NCBI GenBank assembly: GCA_946886375.1 | Contig: CAMPIL010000042.1 | Coordinates: 1-14,816 of the forward strand | Direction of reading: 5' to 3' | Source: an uncultured Phycisphaerales bacterium | GTDB taxonomy: Bacteria > Planctomycetota > Phycisphaerae > Phycisphaerales > SM1A02 | Length of the DNA: 14,816 bases | In this document: one piece after another, positions 6,219-13,704 of the stretch | Numbering within the stretch: the stretch's first letter is position 1 | Layout of the letters: every line of letters begins with the position of its first letter | The notes under the pieces: model-generated | What the model was told of the DNA's origin: nothing | Database searches by the model: none | What the model saw: the letters and a program-made list of their open reading frames with translations, nothing else | Made by a program: the position numbers and the translations under genes

Positions 6219-7691
6219 TTACGGCGTGTTCGCCCCGGCCTTCGGTCCCGCAATCGGCAGCGTCGGGTCGCCGAAGACCATGAACTTCATCGGCTGATAG
6301 AACACGCTGGGCGGATACCAGCCTTCATCGGGCTTGATTGTCGCGAGATTTTCCTTCTTGCAGTAGTGCATCACCGCCTCGACCCAGCAATTGCCCAGGC
6401 GGGGCTTGGACTGGCGGCCGATCGCATTGATGAACCCTTCAACCAGCGTGAGAGCGCAGGGCTGACCACCGGTGTTGCAGCCGATGTAGGCCGCCGCGCC
6501 GTTGCCATTGTGCCGCAAGAGTTGCTCACCCATGCTTGTGGCGTTGTGCGGCCCCTTCTGGTAACACGCCGGCGGCGGGGGCGGGGCGGTGAACACCTCG
6601 CCGTTGTTGGTCCCGGCGTGTTCCATGCCGTCGGCGTCAATGTAAGCCTCGTAGGGCGCTTGTGCCGTGCAGACAGCCGTTGAACAGCCCGCGGAAATCA
6701 TGATCGGCAGTCGATCGGCATTGTTCAGCGATGTCAGATCGTTCACGGACAAGCAGCCGTTCCAACTGTTGTTGTCGCCATGGCCGATGTGCGCGACGAT
6801 TCCCGCCCCGGCGTTCAGCAGCGCGATGACTTGCTCTTTCGTCGGCGGTGGAGTGTTGTCGTTGCGAGTTGCATCGGCGAAGTAACGTCTCTGCGCGATC
6901 CACAGCGCCGGAAGTTCGGCGGCGACCGCATCCAGCATGCCGCGACCATCCACCCAGCCCTCGCAATTGATCAATGCAGCAACACGGGCGCCCGGCTTTT
7001 CAGGCGGGTGCTCCAGCGCGGGCGGGCCCATCACCATCAAAGCTTCGACGCCGCGCTCGTACGCCATGGACTTCTGCGCGACAATCAAGACTTCTTCCGG
7101 CGTGTTGACGGGCCAGCGGCCGACGGCAATTTCCGGTTGGTAGTCGACCTCATCGAAGTTGACCGGATCAGTTTTGTTCTTCTCGCCGCGAACTTCGCCG
7201 ATGTACCGCGCGTGAAATCCATCGTGCTGTGCGTTCCAATCGTCGAATGTGCGGTCAGGTTTTGCGAGGTCGGCGTAGTACAGATCGGTGGCGTAGAAGG
7301 CGTAGTCAAACGCGGCGGGCGTGATGCGATCCAACGCCATGTATCTCACAGGAATGGTGTCCACATCGCCCACCAGCAGCACGTAGCCGAAGTCGTTCAT
7401 TCTCCACTGCGTGTACAGGAACCGCTTGAGTTTTTCCGCATCATCATCGCCAACGCTGGTCTGCTGAACATGCTCCAGCGAAAAGAAAGTCGTGAACATG
7501 CGGCGTTTCTTGAAGGTGAGGAATTCACCAATCGCATGGCGAAGCGCCTGCGGCGCGATGATGACAAGTTTCTCGTTGAGCGATGACCGCTCCTGCTCGG
7601 CCTGACCAGCAGCCGATGCGCCCGCAAGCGCCGTGGCGAGCAATGCCAAGACCGCGAAAATCAGCCGGCGATGAATCAACGGATCGCGCAT
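6219..7691 (-). CDS. Secreted gingipain-like cysteine protease (peptidase C25 family)
   Basis: A protein of about 490 residues with a signal peptide (RDPLIHRRLIFAVLALLATA, then AGASA) and a caspase-like fold. Catalytic residues are apparent: His304 in AHIGHGD and Cys336 in ISAGCSTA, about the spacing seen in gingipains. Other family features are YVLLVGDVDTIPVRYM, PEIAVGRWPVNTPEE and the closing FMVFGDPTLPI. No sorting domain or Ig-like tail follows; the protein ends just after this motif, so type IX secretion is unlikely and Sec export is the simplest reading. The frame opens with TTG at 7739. ATG 7691 gives the best signal peptide, ATG 7697 is equally possible, and none has a good Shine-Dalgarno. 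It lies between the transporter and the SPxITHDY gene on the same strand, perhaps an operon. Protease activity is inferred. Confidence 0.8.
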   Translation of the reverse strand: MRDPLIHRRLIFAVLALLATALAGASAAGQAEQERSSLNEKLVIIAPQALRHAIGEFLTFKKRRMFTTFFSLEHVQQTSVGDDDAEKLKRFLYTQWRMNDFGYVLLVGDVDTIPVRYMALDRITPAAFDYAFYATDLYYADLAKPDRTFDDWNAQHDGFHARYIGEVRGEKNKTDPVNFDEVDYQPEIAVGRWPVNTPEEVLIVAQKSMAYERGVEALMVMGPPALEHPPEKPGARVAALINCEGWVDGRGMLDAVAAELPALWIAQRRYFADATRNDNTPPPTKEQVIALLNAGAGIVAHIGHGDNNSWNGCLSVNDLTSLNNADRLPIMISAGCSTAVCTAQAPYEAYIDADGMEHAGTNNGEVFTAPPPPPACYQKGPHNATSMGEQLLRHNGNGAAAYIGCNTGGQPCALTLVEGFINAIGRQSKPRLGNCWVEAVMHYCKKENLATIKPDEGWYPPSVFYQPMKFMVFGDPTLPIAGPKAGANTP

Positions 7692-7745
7692 GAGCATCAG
7701 CGTACAGGCGATAAGGATTCGCAGCGATTTCCGAGGCAATCAGGT

Positions 7746-9143
7746 TCAATCCGCACGGGGGGAGAAGGCCGCAGGTTGCGGCTGACGATTGAACACAATC
7801 GCGAAGACGATGGCCCCGATCAAGCCGATCCCGGACGCCGCGATGAAGGTTGCATGAGGTCCCCATGCCAGCCACACCAGTGCCCCGGCCAGCGGCGCCA
7901 GCATGACCGCGAACGTGCGCACCGCCCAGTACAACCCCGTTGCGGCCGTTCGGGCATCCTCCGGCAGGAGTTCGGTGATCATCGCCTTGCGTGCCGGCTC
8001 ACCGATTTCGCGCAAGCCGGCGATGACATACGCAACCACCAGCCCGGCCAAGCCGAAATGAGAGCCCAGAATCAAAAACGAAATGGGAAAAAGCGCGAAG
8101 AAGAAAAACGTCAGGTTGATGAACGGCTTCTTCTGCGCTGCGGGTTTGGACGCCAGCCATGCAATCGGCAGATAAATCACGAGCGATGTAAACGATTGAA
8201 CCGCAAGCAGCACGCCGAAGGTGCGCGGGTCAATGCCGAACATGCCGAGATTTTCTGCTGCGTTCGCGGAGCCGTCGGAGGAGGCGATCACCGCGTACAG
8301 CACGAACAGTTCGCGCGGCATGCCCTCGGCGATTCGCGCGAGAATGTCCGCAGCCAGCAACTTCTTCAATTCTGGATGGAAACGGCGAACCAGCCGCAGG
8401 CTGAAACCTACGGAACGCACTGCGGTGTCTCTGGTGTCTGTGTGAAGCATGCGTATCTGCACGATGACCGCGACAAGCACCAGGATCATGCTCAGCGCCA
8501 CACCCGCCTTCACGCCGGCCACCGCGCCGAAGGCGAACACCAACGCGCCGGAGACGAGATACGCCGCGATGCGCGAAATTCGCCGTTGTATCGCCTGCAG
8601 CGAAAACGCCATGGTGCGGTGCTGTGCCTTCAGCGTGTCGCCCACAACGCGCAGCGCGGCTGGTTGAGAGATCGAGTCATATGCGGCGATGAACGGCAGC
8701 GATGCAAACGCCATGATCGTGGCCAGCAGCGGTGTGAACGCGCACAGCAGCATGGCGTAACCGACCAGCGGCAGCAGCGCGAAGCCGATCAGCGCCCGTC
8801 GCGTGCCGTGCGTGCCGCCAATGCGCCCGCCGAGGTAGTAGTAAATGCCTTCCTGAAAATCCTTCCACGCGCCGTACAGGCCCACGGCCAGCACGATGAT
8901 GGCGGTTGTGGAAAGATTCCATGCATTGGAATGGCGCTCGAAAAAATCCTCGATGCTCGCCTGGATGAACTTGGGCATGAATGGCGACCAGAGTTCCTGC
9001 CCCATGCCGATGAGCAGGATCGCCAGCAGCAGCGCGGCGGTGGAACGATTCAGGCCCAGCCGCGTTGCGAACAGCGAAGTTGGACGCGGAGCAGAGGCGG
9101 GGCCATCCATGCTGTGCGATGATAAACCGGTGCGGTTCGTCAT
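7746..9143 (-). CDS. MFS-family transporter
   Basis: About 465 residues forming roughly 12 hydrophobic segments, the layout of a major facilitator superfamily permease. The middle carries a cytoplasmic stretch (AAYDSISQPAALRVVGD, then QRRISRIAAYLVSG). Near the end is GLREIGEPARKAMITELLPE followed by TGLYWAVRTFAVMLAPLAGA, matching the pattern of MFS proteins in the group often labelled drug or sugar efflux. Nothing fixes the substrate. The frame is open much further upstream (to 9971), but that part is antisense to the NADH dehydrogenase gene. ATG 9143 or ATG 9110 is the likely start; neither has a clear ribosome site. It is divergent from the dehydrogenase and is followed on the same strand by the secreted protease after about 50 bases. 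Confidence 0.85.
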   Translation of the reverse strand: MTNRTGLSSHSMDGPASAPRPTSLFATRLGLNRSTAALLLAILLIGMGQELWSPFMPKFIQASIEDFFERHSNAWNLSTTAIIVLAVGLYGAWKDFQEGIYYYLGGRIGGTHGTRRALIGFALLPLVGYAMLLCAFTPLLATIMAFASLPFIAAYDSISQPAALRVVGDTLKAQHRTMAFSLQAIQRRISRIAAYLVSGALVFAFGAVAGVKAGVALSMILVLVAVIVQIRMLHTDTRDTAVRSVGFSLRLVRRFHPELKKLLAADILARIAEGMPRELFVLYAVIASSDGSANAAENLGMFGIDPRTFGVLLAVQSFTSLVIYLPIAWLASKPAAQKKPFINLTFFFFALFPISFLILGSHFGLAGLVVAYVIAGLREIGEPARKAMITELLPEDARTAATGLYWAVRTFAVMLAPLAGALVWLAWGPHATFIAASGIGLIGAIVFAIVFNRQPQPAAFSPRAD

Positions 9144-9173
9144 GCGCGTGGCGACACGCGCGGCCGCTAGAAT
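9144..9173. promoter_or_regulatory. Hairpin and -10-like element between divergent MFS and NDH-2 genes
   Basis: GCGCGTG (9144-9150) pairs perfectly with CACGCGC (9155-9161) around GCGA, a GNRA-type tetraloop when read on the plus strand. It abuts the transporter start codon. TAGAAT (9168-9173) matches a -10 consensus at five of six positions for the dehydrogenase, but no good -35 lies 17 bases upstream. The dyad may be an operator for either gene or an RNA hairpin in the transporter leader. Confidence 0.35.
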
Positions 9174-9194
9174 CACCCGAAAGGTGCATCGCTC

Positions 9195-10598
9195 ATGCCA
9201 AGCGACCAGACACGGCGTCTTCCCCATGTGGTGATCATCGGCGGCGGGTTCGGCGGTTTGTACGCGGCCAAGATGCTCCGCCGCGCACCGGTGCGCATCA
9301 CGTTGATTGACCGGGCGAATTATCACCTCTTTCAGCCTCTGCTGTATGAAGTGGCAACAGCCGCGATTTCGCCGGCAGACATTGCCGCGCCCATTCGCCG
9401 TGTCTTTGCCCGGCAGAAGAATGTCTCGGTGCTGCTGGCCCGCGCCATGAACGTTGACACGCGGTGCCGCATCGTCTTTCTGGACGATGGCGAAATTGCC
9501 TATGACTACCTCATCGTGGCGACCGGCGCGCGACATTCGTACTTTGGCAAAGAGGAAACCTGGGCCAAATACGCGCCGGGCCTGAAGACGATTGATGATG
9601 CGCTGGAAATCCGCAAGCGGTTTCTGCTGGCCTTTGAAGCCGCTGAGCGCGAGGCCGATCCCGCGGCCCGCCGCGCAGAACTCACCTTCATCGTTGTGGG
9701 AGCCGGCCCGACGGGCGTGGAACTGGCCGGCACGATGAGCGAACTGGCCCGCAAAGCCATCCCGCGCGATTTCCGAATGATCGACACCACCACCGCGCGA
9801 GTGATCCTGATCGAGGCGATGGATCGCGTGCTGCCGAACTATCCCCCCGCGCTTTCGCAAAAGGCGAAAGCCGCTTTGGAAAAACTTGGCGTGGAAGTGC
9901 GCCTGAGCAGTCGCGTGACGGACATCAATGATCAAGGAGTGACAATCGGCCTGCCGCCCAACGCCGAGCACATTGCGGCCAAAAACATGATTTGGGCCGC
10001 CGGCGTGCAGGCGTCATCATTGGGGGCGAAACTCGGCGTGCCGACGGATCGCAACGGCCGCGTGCCCGTGCTGCCGGATTTGACCATCCCCGATCATCCC
10101 GAAGTGTTCGTCATCGGCGACTTGGCAAAGGTGAACGACCCGAAATCGGGTCAGGAAGTGCCGGGCGTCGCGCCCGCCGCCATACAGATGGGCAAGTATG
10201 TGGCCAGCATCATCCGGCGCGAGGCGACCAGGCAAAGCGCTGGCAGCGGTTTATCGCAACGCCGGCCGTTTCACTACTGGAACAAGGGGCTGCTCGCCAC
10301 CATCGGCCGGGGCAAGGCGGTGGCGTGGATGGGGAAATTGCAGTTCTCCGGTCTCATCGCGTGGCTGCTGTGGGTGTTCATCCACATCGCGTATCTCATC
10401 GAGTTCCGCAATCGCGTGCTGGTGATGCTGCAATGGGCGTGGACGTACCTCGCCTTCCAGCGCGGCGCTCGCATCATCACCGGGCCGATCGAACTTGATC
10501 TGCAGCGGCCGCGCACCGAAGCTGCAACGCTTTCTGGCGACGGTGCGCTGGGCGAGTGCCCTGAACCCGCAGAGGCTCACGCCGGCATGCGACGCTGA
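9195..10598 (+). CDS. ndh: Type II NADH:quinone oxidoreductase (NDH-2)
   Basis: A 467-residue FAD flavoprotein that passes electrons from NADH to membrane quinone without pumping protons, working at the inner face of the cytoplasmic membrane. The FAD-binding GGGFGG is at residues 16-21, then YHLFQPLLYEVATAAISP, and the second dinucleotide-binding loop VVGAGPTGVELAG starts near 167. VFVIGDLAKV and the quinone-site segment APAAIQMGKYVA follow, where an A-x-x-A-x-Q motif is usual. The C-terminus has the membrane-binding hydrophobic helix (about 384-403) and the typical WAWTYLAFQRGARII. GGTG within AAAGGTG (9180-9186) lies 8 bases before the ATG and supports the start. It is divergent from the MFS gene and converges on terC with only 16 bases between stops. 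Length and motifs are normal and intact. Confidence 0.93.
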   Translation: MPSDQTRRLPHVVIIGGGFGGLYAAKMLRRAPVRITLIDRANYHLFQPLLYEVATAAISPADIAAPIRRVFARQKNVSVLLARAMNVDTRCRIVFLDDGEIAYDYLIVATGARHSYFGKEETWAKYAPGLKTIDDALEIRKRFLLAFEAAEREADPAARRAELTFIVVGAGPTGVELAGTMSELARKAIPRDFRMIDTTTARVILIEAMDRVLPNYPPALSQKAKAALEKLGVEVRLSSRVTDINDQGVTIGLPPNAEHIAAKNMIWAAGVQASSLGAKLGVPTDRNGRVPVLPDLTIPDHPEVFVIGDLAKVNDPKSGQEVPGVAPAAIQMGKYVASIIRREATRQSAGSGLSQRRPFHYWNKGLLATIGRGKAVAWMGKLQFSGLIAWLLWVFIHIAYLIEFRNRVLVMLQWAWTYLAFQRGARIITGPIELDLQRPRTEAATLSGDGALGECPEPAEAHAGMRR

Positions 10599-10614
10599 TC
10601 ATCCGCAGCCAGGT

Positions 10615-11424
10615 TCACCCACTGTCTTCTGGCATGTGCGGCTGGTGAATGTGCACCGGCTTGGAGACCTTGCGCATGCGCAAGTTCAGCAACTCTACAA
10701 AGAGCGAGAACGCCATCGCGAAGTAGACGTAGCCCTTTTCGATGTGGCGGCCGAATCCTTCGGCCATCAGCATCACGCCGATCAGCAGCAGAAACGACAG
10801 CGCCAGCATCTTGATCGTCGGATGCCGCTCGACGAAGTCGCTGATCGACCGCGCGAAAATCATCATCACGATCACAGCGATGACCACCGCAGTCACCATG
10901 ATCGACAGCGGCTGCCAGCGAGGAATGTCCGCCCGCTGCTCGACCATGCCCACCGCCGTGATGACCGAATCCAGCGAGAAAATGATGTCCATCAGCATGA
11001 TCTGCACGACGACGGACGTCATTCCGGAAGGCACGAACGCCCGGCCCTCGCGGTCCTCTTCCGGTCCTTCCAGCTTGCTGTGTATTTCGTGCGTGGCCTT
11101 GGCGATGAGGAACAGTCCGCCCACAATCAGGATGATGTCGCGCCACGACAGGCCGGTTTTTTCCTCGCCCAGAATGCGATCCAGCAGCGGGAACGTCAGC
11201 CATTCGCTGGTCAGCCGCGTGATCCAGCCGATGGCGAACAACAGCGCGATGCGCATGAGCATCGCCCCGGCCAGGCCGAGTTGCCGGGCCTTGTTGCGCT
11301 TCTCTGGCGGAAGTTTGCCGCTGAGAATCGCAATGAAGACGATGTTGTCGATGCCCAGCACGATCTCCAGCGCGGTGAGCGTGACCAAGGCCAGCAGGTT
11401 TTCAACGGTGAACAGTTCAATCAC
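10615..11424 (-). CDS. TerC-family integral membrane protein
   Basis: A 269-residue polytopic membrane protein of the TerC family. Members are linked to tellurite resistance and, in some bacteria, to manganese export or metalation of secreted proteins. The two family signatures are present with their conserved acidic residues: LEIVLGIDNIVFIAIL near residues 20-34 (Asp26) and MDIIFSLDSVITAVGM near 145-160 (Asp146, Asp152). About seven hydrophobic segments are visible. The frame can be extended to a TTG at 11469, but GTG 11424 gives the usual family N-terminus (IELFTVENLLALV) and has AAGGGA 9-10 bases upstream. It lies downstream of the lipoprotein gene on the same strand after about 87 bases. 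The exact substrate is not evident. Confidence 0.9.
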   Translation of the reverse strand: MIELFTVENLLALVTLTALEIVLGIDNIVFIAILSGKLPPEKRNKARQLGLAGAMLMRIALLFAIGWITRLTSEWLTFPLLDRILGEEKTGLSWRDIILIVGGLFLIAKATHEIHSKLEGPEEDREGRAFVPSGMTSVVVQIMLMDIIFSLDSVITAVGMVEQRADIPRWQPLSIMVTAVVIAVIVMMIFARSISDFVERHPTIKMLALSFLLLIGVMLMAEGFGRHIEKGYVYFAMAFSLFVELLNLRMRKVSKPVHIHQPHMPEDSG

Positions 11425-11511
11425 GTGCGGTTTCCCTTGCGGTGAGTGCGGGATGATATCGCAAGTCAATCTGATGCGGCGAAGACCGGCTGCGCATGGG
11501 GATCACACGCA

Positions 11512-11781
11512 TCACGGTTCGATCGAGGGCTGCGCGGCCTCTTCGGCGGGGGTGGTGGCGTCGAGGTAATCCCGCTTGCCGATGCGCTGCACGTCGGCGA
11601 ATTCGATCCGACGCTTCACGCCGGTGTAATCCTCAAACGTCAGCGGCCCGCGATAGCCGTCGGCGGCAACCCATTGATCGCTGTAGTACATCTGGCCGGT
11701 GCGGCCATCGCGCACCTCGTAATAGCATCCGCCAAGAAGAATCACTGTCACCCCAATCAACGATGCACATCGAGCCCGCAT
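11512..11781 (-). CDS. Small lipoprotein with SH3-like strand pattern
   Basis: An 89-residue putative lipoprotein. After arginines and a hydrophobic stretch comes the lipobox LLGGC (Cys near residue 19), so lipid attachment and retention in a membrane is expected. The mature part (YYEVRDGRTGQMYYSDQW, then LTFEDYTGVKRRIEFADVQRI) is rich in short strands, like small beta-barrel or SH3-like domains, but no named family was recognised. The frame can be read from 11823, but AGGAGG lies 8 bases before ATG 11781, one of the clearest ribosome sites in the window. The gene sits 32 bases after the HEAT/VWA gene on the same strand, and they may be co-transcribed. Confidence 0.78.
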   Translation of the reverse strand: MRARCASLIGVTVILLGGCYYEVRDGRTGQMYYSDQWVAADGYRGPLTFEDYTGVKRRIEFADVQRIGKRDYLDATTPAEEAAQPSIEP

Positions 11782-11813
11782 GATGTAGCCTCCTGCACAG
11801 GTTCGGCAGTACT

Positions 11814-13220
11814 TTACCGGCACAATTCCAGATACACCTGAAAGAACTCGCGGAACTCATCCTCAAAGCGGTCACCCAGCGTCAGTCCCGTGATTTCCGC
11901 CATCAGCGCATCGCTATCCTGCAGCGCGACGCACCGTCCTCCGCCGGCTTGGGCGATCTCGGGAAAATGCTTGACGTCTTTGCCTCTGGCCTGAATGGCG
12001 TGCGTGATGAGTTGGGCCTCTTCGCGGGCGCGCTTGGCCAGGTTCACCGCGAGCCCGCCGTAGCCCACGTGCGGCGGAGCGTCGCCGACAATCACCAGCG
12101 CCTTCGAGCATTCGGTACGCCACTGCAATTGCGTGAAGGCCAGACGCAGCGCGGGATACACCGCTTCAGGGTGATCGCCGCCGCCGTCGGCTGAGAGCTG
12201 CCAGAGTTGCTCGCGAATTTTGTTGATGTCGCTGTCGAACTCCCAGGCCTTGGTCTGGAATTCATCCGAGCGGTCGCGATAGGCGACCAGCGCGACGCGC
12301 AGCGATGAGACGACATCGCCGACGAAGAGCATCATGTCGTCGATGCCACCTTGCGCGGCTGCGATCTCCCGCCCCATGCTCGCGGTGCAGTCCAGGCAGA
12401 TGGCCAGATCGAGCTTGTGCTCGCTGAGTTTGACCATGTAGTCTTCCAGCGCGACGAACTGTTCTGCTTCCAACCGCGCCAGGCGCGATGGCTCCGCTGG
12501 AGACCGGACCTCTGCAATTGCCATGGCGGGTTTCAGTTCAAACGCCCGGCCGGCCTTCATCAGCCATTGCTGCCATTGCAGTGGCCGGCGCAGTTCGGTC
12601 TGGCCGGTGAGCGCAGCAAGACGAGGCGATAGGCCGCCGGCCTCCGCGCGATTCATGCGCAGGATGATCTGCTTGGTGGCTTCGATCGCGAGTTTCGTGA
12701 GTTCCTGGTTTCGGCTTGCAGCGCCGAGTTCCGCAGCGAGCATCTTCGCCTTGAGATTGCTGGAGCGCGACAGCGTCTGCACGCCGCGCTCGAGGCGTTG
12801 CACATCGACGACATAGCCATGCCGCAGCGCGGCTCTCATGACGCGCGGATCGTCCTCAGCGCTGAACCACGATTCGCCGGCTGCGACTTGCCGCCGTGCC
12901 AGCGAACGCACGGCGAAGGCCCGCACCTGCCATGCTGGATCGTGTAGGAGTTGTTCGATGTCGTGGCGGCTTTTTTCGCAGGTGTATCGCTCCAGCCGCA
13001 TGCAGGCGATTGCCCGGCGAGGCCAGGATGGATCTTTGAGCATCCGCTCCAGCGTCTGCCGCTCGACTTCCGGGGCTTGCGCGAGGCCAGTGTCTTGCGC
13101 CGGTTGCGATGCGGCGGGCGGGACGGCTGCGGGTTGTTCCGGCGAGGGCGCGGCCTGCCCCAACAGCATCGCACACGCGACCAGCCACAACCATCCTAAT
13201 GCAGTCCGACTGACCCGCAT
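11814..13220 (-). CDS. Exported HEAT-repeat and VWA-domain protein
   Basis: 468 residues. The N-terminus (RVSRTALGWLWLVACAMLLG) is an export signal. LVAC at residues 13-16 also fits a lipobox, so it may be a lipoprotein rather than freely secreted. A proline-rich linker leads to two HEAT-like repeats (about 50-125, each around DPxWxxRAxAxxxL) and a helical stretch. From about 270 there is a von Willebrand A domain: LAICLDCTASMGREI carries the MIDAS as D277-x-T279-x-S281, with Thr at the usual first Ser. VALVAYRDRSDEF, SADGGGDHPEAVYPAL and ALVIVGDAPPH follow, a pattern close to the VWA domains of Dictyostelium alpha-kinase VwkA. A metal-dependent protein-binding role is likely; the ligand is unknown. 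It precedes the lipoprotein gene and is divergent from padR. Confidence 0.85.
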   Translation of the reverse strand: MRVSRTALGWLWLVACAMLLGQAAPSPEQPAAVPPAASQPAQDTGLAQAPEVERQTLERMLKDPSWPRRAIACMRLERYTCEKSRHDIEQLLHDPAWQVRAFAVRSLARRQVAAGESWFSAEDDPRVMRAALRHGYVVDVQRLERGVQTLSRSSNLKAKMLAAELGAASRNQELTKLAIEATKQIILRMNRAEAGGLSPRLAALTGQTELRRPLQWQQWLMKAGRAFELKPAMAIAEVRSPAEPSRLARLEAEQFVALEDYMVKLSEHKLDLAICLDCTASMGREIAAAQGGIDDMMLFVGDVVSSLRVALVAYRDRSDEFQTKAWEFDSDINKIREQLWQLSADGGGDHPEAVYPALRLAFTQLQWRTECSKALVIVGDAPPHVGYGGLAVNLAKRAREEAQLITHAIQARGKDVKHFPEIAQAGGGRCVALQDSDALMAEITGLTLGDRFEDEFREFFQVYLELCR

Positions 13221-13276
13221 GACCGGAGTGTATGAGCCCGTTCAGAGCGGGCTGGCCAAAACTCGGCAAAAATGAC

Positions 13277-13320
13277 TTGACCAGTTGGCTATGTCCTGCA
13301 TACTATGTGTGGCATAGTAC
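13277..13320 (+). promoter_or_regulatory. padR promoter with overlapping inverted-repeat operator
   Basis: TTGACC (13277-13282) and TACTAT (13301-13306) form a promoter-like pair 18 bases apart. TACTATG (13301-13307) and CATAGTA (13313-13319) are a perfect 7-bp inverted repeat with a 5-base spacer, so the repeat covers the -10 element and predicted start. This is the expected position for a PadR dimer repressing its own gene. Confidence 0.6.
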
Positions 13321-13338
13321 ATGGTGGAAGAATTCAAC

Positions 13339-13704
13339 ATGCGAGTGGAACGTGAACTGATGCGTGGAGCCGGCCCGATTGCCGTGCTCAAACTTCTGGA
13401 CAGCAAGGGCGAGATGTACGGCTACGAACTGGTGGATGCCTTGAGCAAAAAGTCCAACGGCGTTCTGGCGATGGGCCAATCCACGCTGTACCCCATGCTC
13501 TACAACCTTGAAAGCAAGGGCCTGATCAAGGGCCATTGGCGCGCGACCGAATCAGGTCGCCAGCGGAAGTATTACACGTTGACTGAGCGCGGCCGGGGGC
13601 GGCTTGCCGCTGAAACCAAGCAGTGGAACGCGCTGGCCACCGCGATGACAAACCTGGGCGTGCTTCAACAGCCTGCGGCTTCATCCAAGGCATCCCTGGC
13701 ATGA
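13339..13704 (+). CDS. PadR-family transcriptional regulator
   Basis: A 121-residue winged-helix DNA-binding protein of the PadR family, acting as a dimer, usually a repressor released by a small ligand or partner. The family pattern is clear: AVLKLL, EMYGYELVDAL, LAMGQSTLYPMLYNLESKGL as the recognition part, then ESGRQRKYYTLTERGRGRL for the wing. A C-terminal helix would form the dimer interface. ATG 13321 is in frame, but GGTGGAAG (13323-13330) lies 8 bases before ATG 13339, so the shorter start (MRVEREL) is preferred. It overlaps the downstream HAAS-like gene by 4 bp (ATGA), the typical coupling of PadR with a HAAS partner. An inverted repeat covers its promoter, suggesting autoregulation. 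Confidence 0.93.
   Translation: MRVERELMRGAGPIAVLKLLDSKGEMYGYELVDALSKKSNGVLAMGQSTLYPMLYNLESKGLIKGHWRATESGRQRKYYTLTERGRGRLAAETKQWNALATAMTNLGVLQQPAASSKASLA

Noticed and set aside
7671..9122. 483-codon plus-strand frame opposite the MFS transporter
   Set aside because: It mirrors the transporter gene, is very rich in Arg, Gln and His, and has no recognisable domain.
9144..9971. N-terminal extension of the transporter frame
   Set aside because: This part is antisense to the type II NADH dehydrogenase and lacks membrane-protein composition; the hydrophobic transporter begins at about 9143.
10669..10684. 16-bp palindrome CTTGCGCATGCGCAAG
   Set aside because: It lies inside the conserved 3' part of the TerC coding region and is explained by the codons used there.
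10495..11569. Two long plus-strand frames opposite terC
   Set aside because: Both are shadows of the TerC gene, whose two conserved motifs are unambiguous on the minus strand.
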